Assembly: GCA_036939975.1 (NCBI GenBank)
Contig: JALLPB010001216.1
Location: forward strand, 1 to 16,898
DNA: 16,898 nucleotides
Direction of reading: 5' to 3'
Source of the DNA: Cyclostephanos tholiformis
Taxonomy: Eukaryota; Bacillariophyta; Thalassiosirophyceae; Thalassiosirales; Thalassiosiraceae
Made by a program: the position numbers and the translations under genes. Positions 16,522 through 16,898 of the stretch are shown in pieces. Positions within the stretch are counted from its first letter, which is position 1, and every line of letters begins with the position of its first letter. The notes under the pieces are model-generated. The model saw only the letters and a program-made list of their open reading frames with translations. It did not search any database and was not told the DNA's origin.

Positions 16522-16898
16522 GACAACCCATACAATCTACATTTCAATCAAAAGGATGGACGTCGAGGGCAGAAAAGAATGGGGAAAGCTACGGAGTTTC
16601 ATCAATAATTATATGCCGATTGTTGAAGGGTAGCGGGAAATCAGATTGCCCAGAAATATAAGACTGATTTATCTAAACCGTGACATACGCATTTTGGCGT
16701 GAACGTTTGACGGACGAAATTTCGTAAAAAAAACTCGTTGGGTCCATTTTCGATTATGGTCATCAATCTCTTCCTTTTTGTCTGAATTTTGGCGCGGTCA
16801 GGACGGATTCGGTCGGAAAATGCTGTGGGGCTCTTCCGTTCGCCTATTCCTCGCTGAAAATGAGAAAAGTAGGAGAAAAGGTACAATAAAGTACTGTA
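16522..16898. other. Right end of window, no gene assigned
   Basis: CpG becomes more frequent from about 16640, unlike the relics to the left, so this may be unique host sequence. A 12-base palindrome, ACGAAATTTCGT, lies at 16714-16725. On the minus strand a pyrimidine-rich tract ending in CAG (~16876-16850) resembles a splice acceptor followed by an open frame to 16641, but the frame has no ATG before the tract and no recognised product. Confidence 0.3.

Noticed and set aside
16415..16633. 72-codon plus-strand ORF
   Set aside because: It runs through the foldback repeat arms and loop, and no family is recognisable; likely chance.
1..16898. tRNA, rRNA, CRISPR or bacterial operon features
   Set aside because: None seen on reading both strands. 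The content is eukaryotic retroelements.

Overview
The window is eukaryotic, retrotransposon-packed DNA, most likely from a diatom or a close stramenopile relative. That call rests on protein resemblance from memory: the reverse transcriptase with an S-x-G-x-H-Y/F-G-H-Y-K block, the Gag-protease reading frame on the minus strand, and the Copia tail all resemble element families I associate with diatom genomes. No host gene, tRNA, rRNA or CRISPR array was recognised. There is no bacterial operon structure.

Layout. Bases ~85-2475 (+) hold a decayed non-LTR reverse transcriptase with many stops and frameshifts. It ends just before its RNase H domain. Bases ~2590-12470 (+) hold a nearly intact, related but distinct non-LTR retrotransposon of about 9.9 kb. 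It has a leader, ORF1 (3223-6099, one in-frame TGA at codon 100), a 229-base gap, and a very large ORF2 (6329-12277, 1982 residues). ORF2 carries an APE-type endonuclease, reverse transcriptase, RNase H and a Cys/His finger. A 3' UTR with six consecutive stem-loops follows. Bases ~12500-15315 (-) hold the 5' part of a decayed Ty3/Gypsy-like LTR element: a leader or LTR candidate, then gag, zinc knuckle and aspartic protease; reverse transcriptase and integrase are absent. Bases ~15335-15640 (+) hold the end of a Copia-type RNase H. The rest (15640-16898) has no convincing gene. It holds a ~48-base foldback inverted repeat and some shorter palindromes.

How the parts relate. Only the central element looks recently active: its ORF2 is open for 1982 codons, all endonuclease, RT and RNase H catalytic residues are present, and CpG is dense. 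The flanking relics are CpG-poor or carry stops, several of which look like CGA-to-TGA changes, as expected from decay of methylated CpG. In the central element, ORF2 would nick the target and copy the RNA, ORF1 presumably packages the RNA, and the structured 3' UTR is the natural candidate for the signal that ORF2 recognises.

Most worth a second look are the 3' UTR stem-loop array with a repeated hairpin, the single TGA inside ORF1, PCNA-binding-like motifs in both ORFs, and the foldback repeat whose arms differ only by transitions. Exact element ends and target-site duplications could not be fixed by eye.
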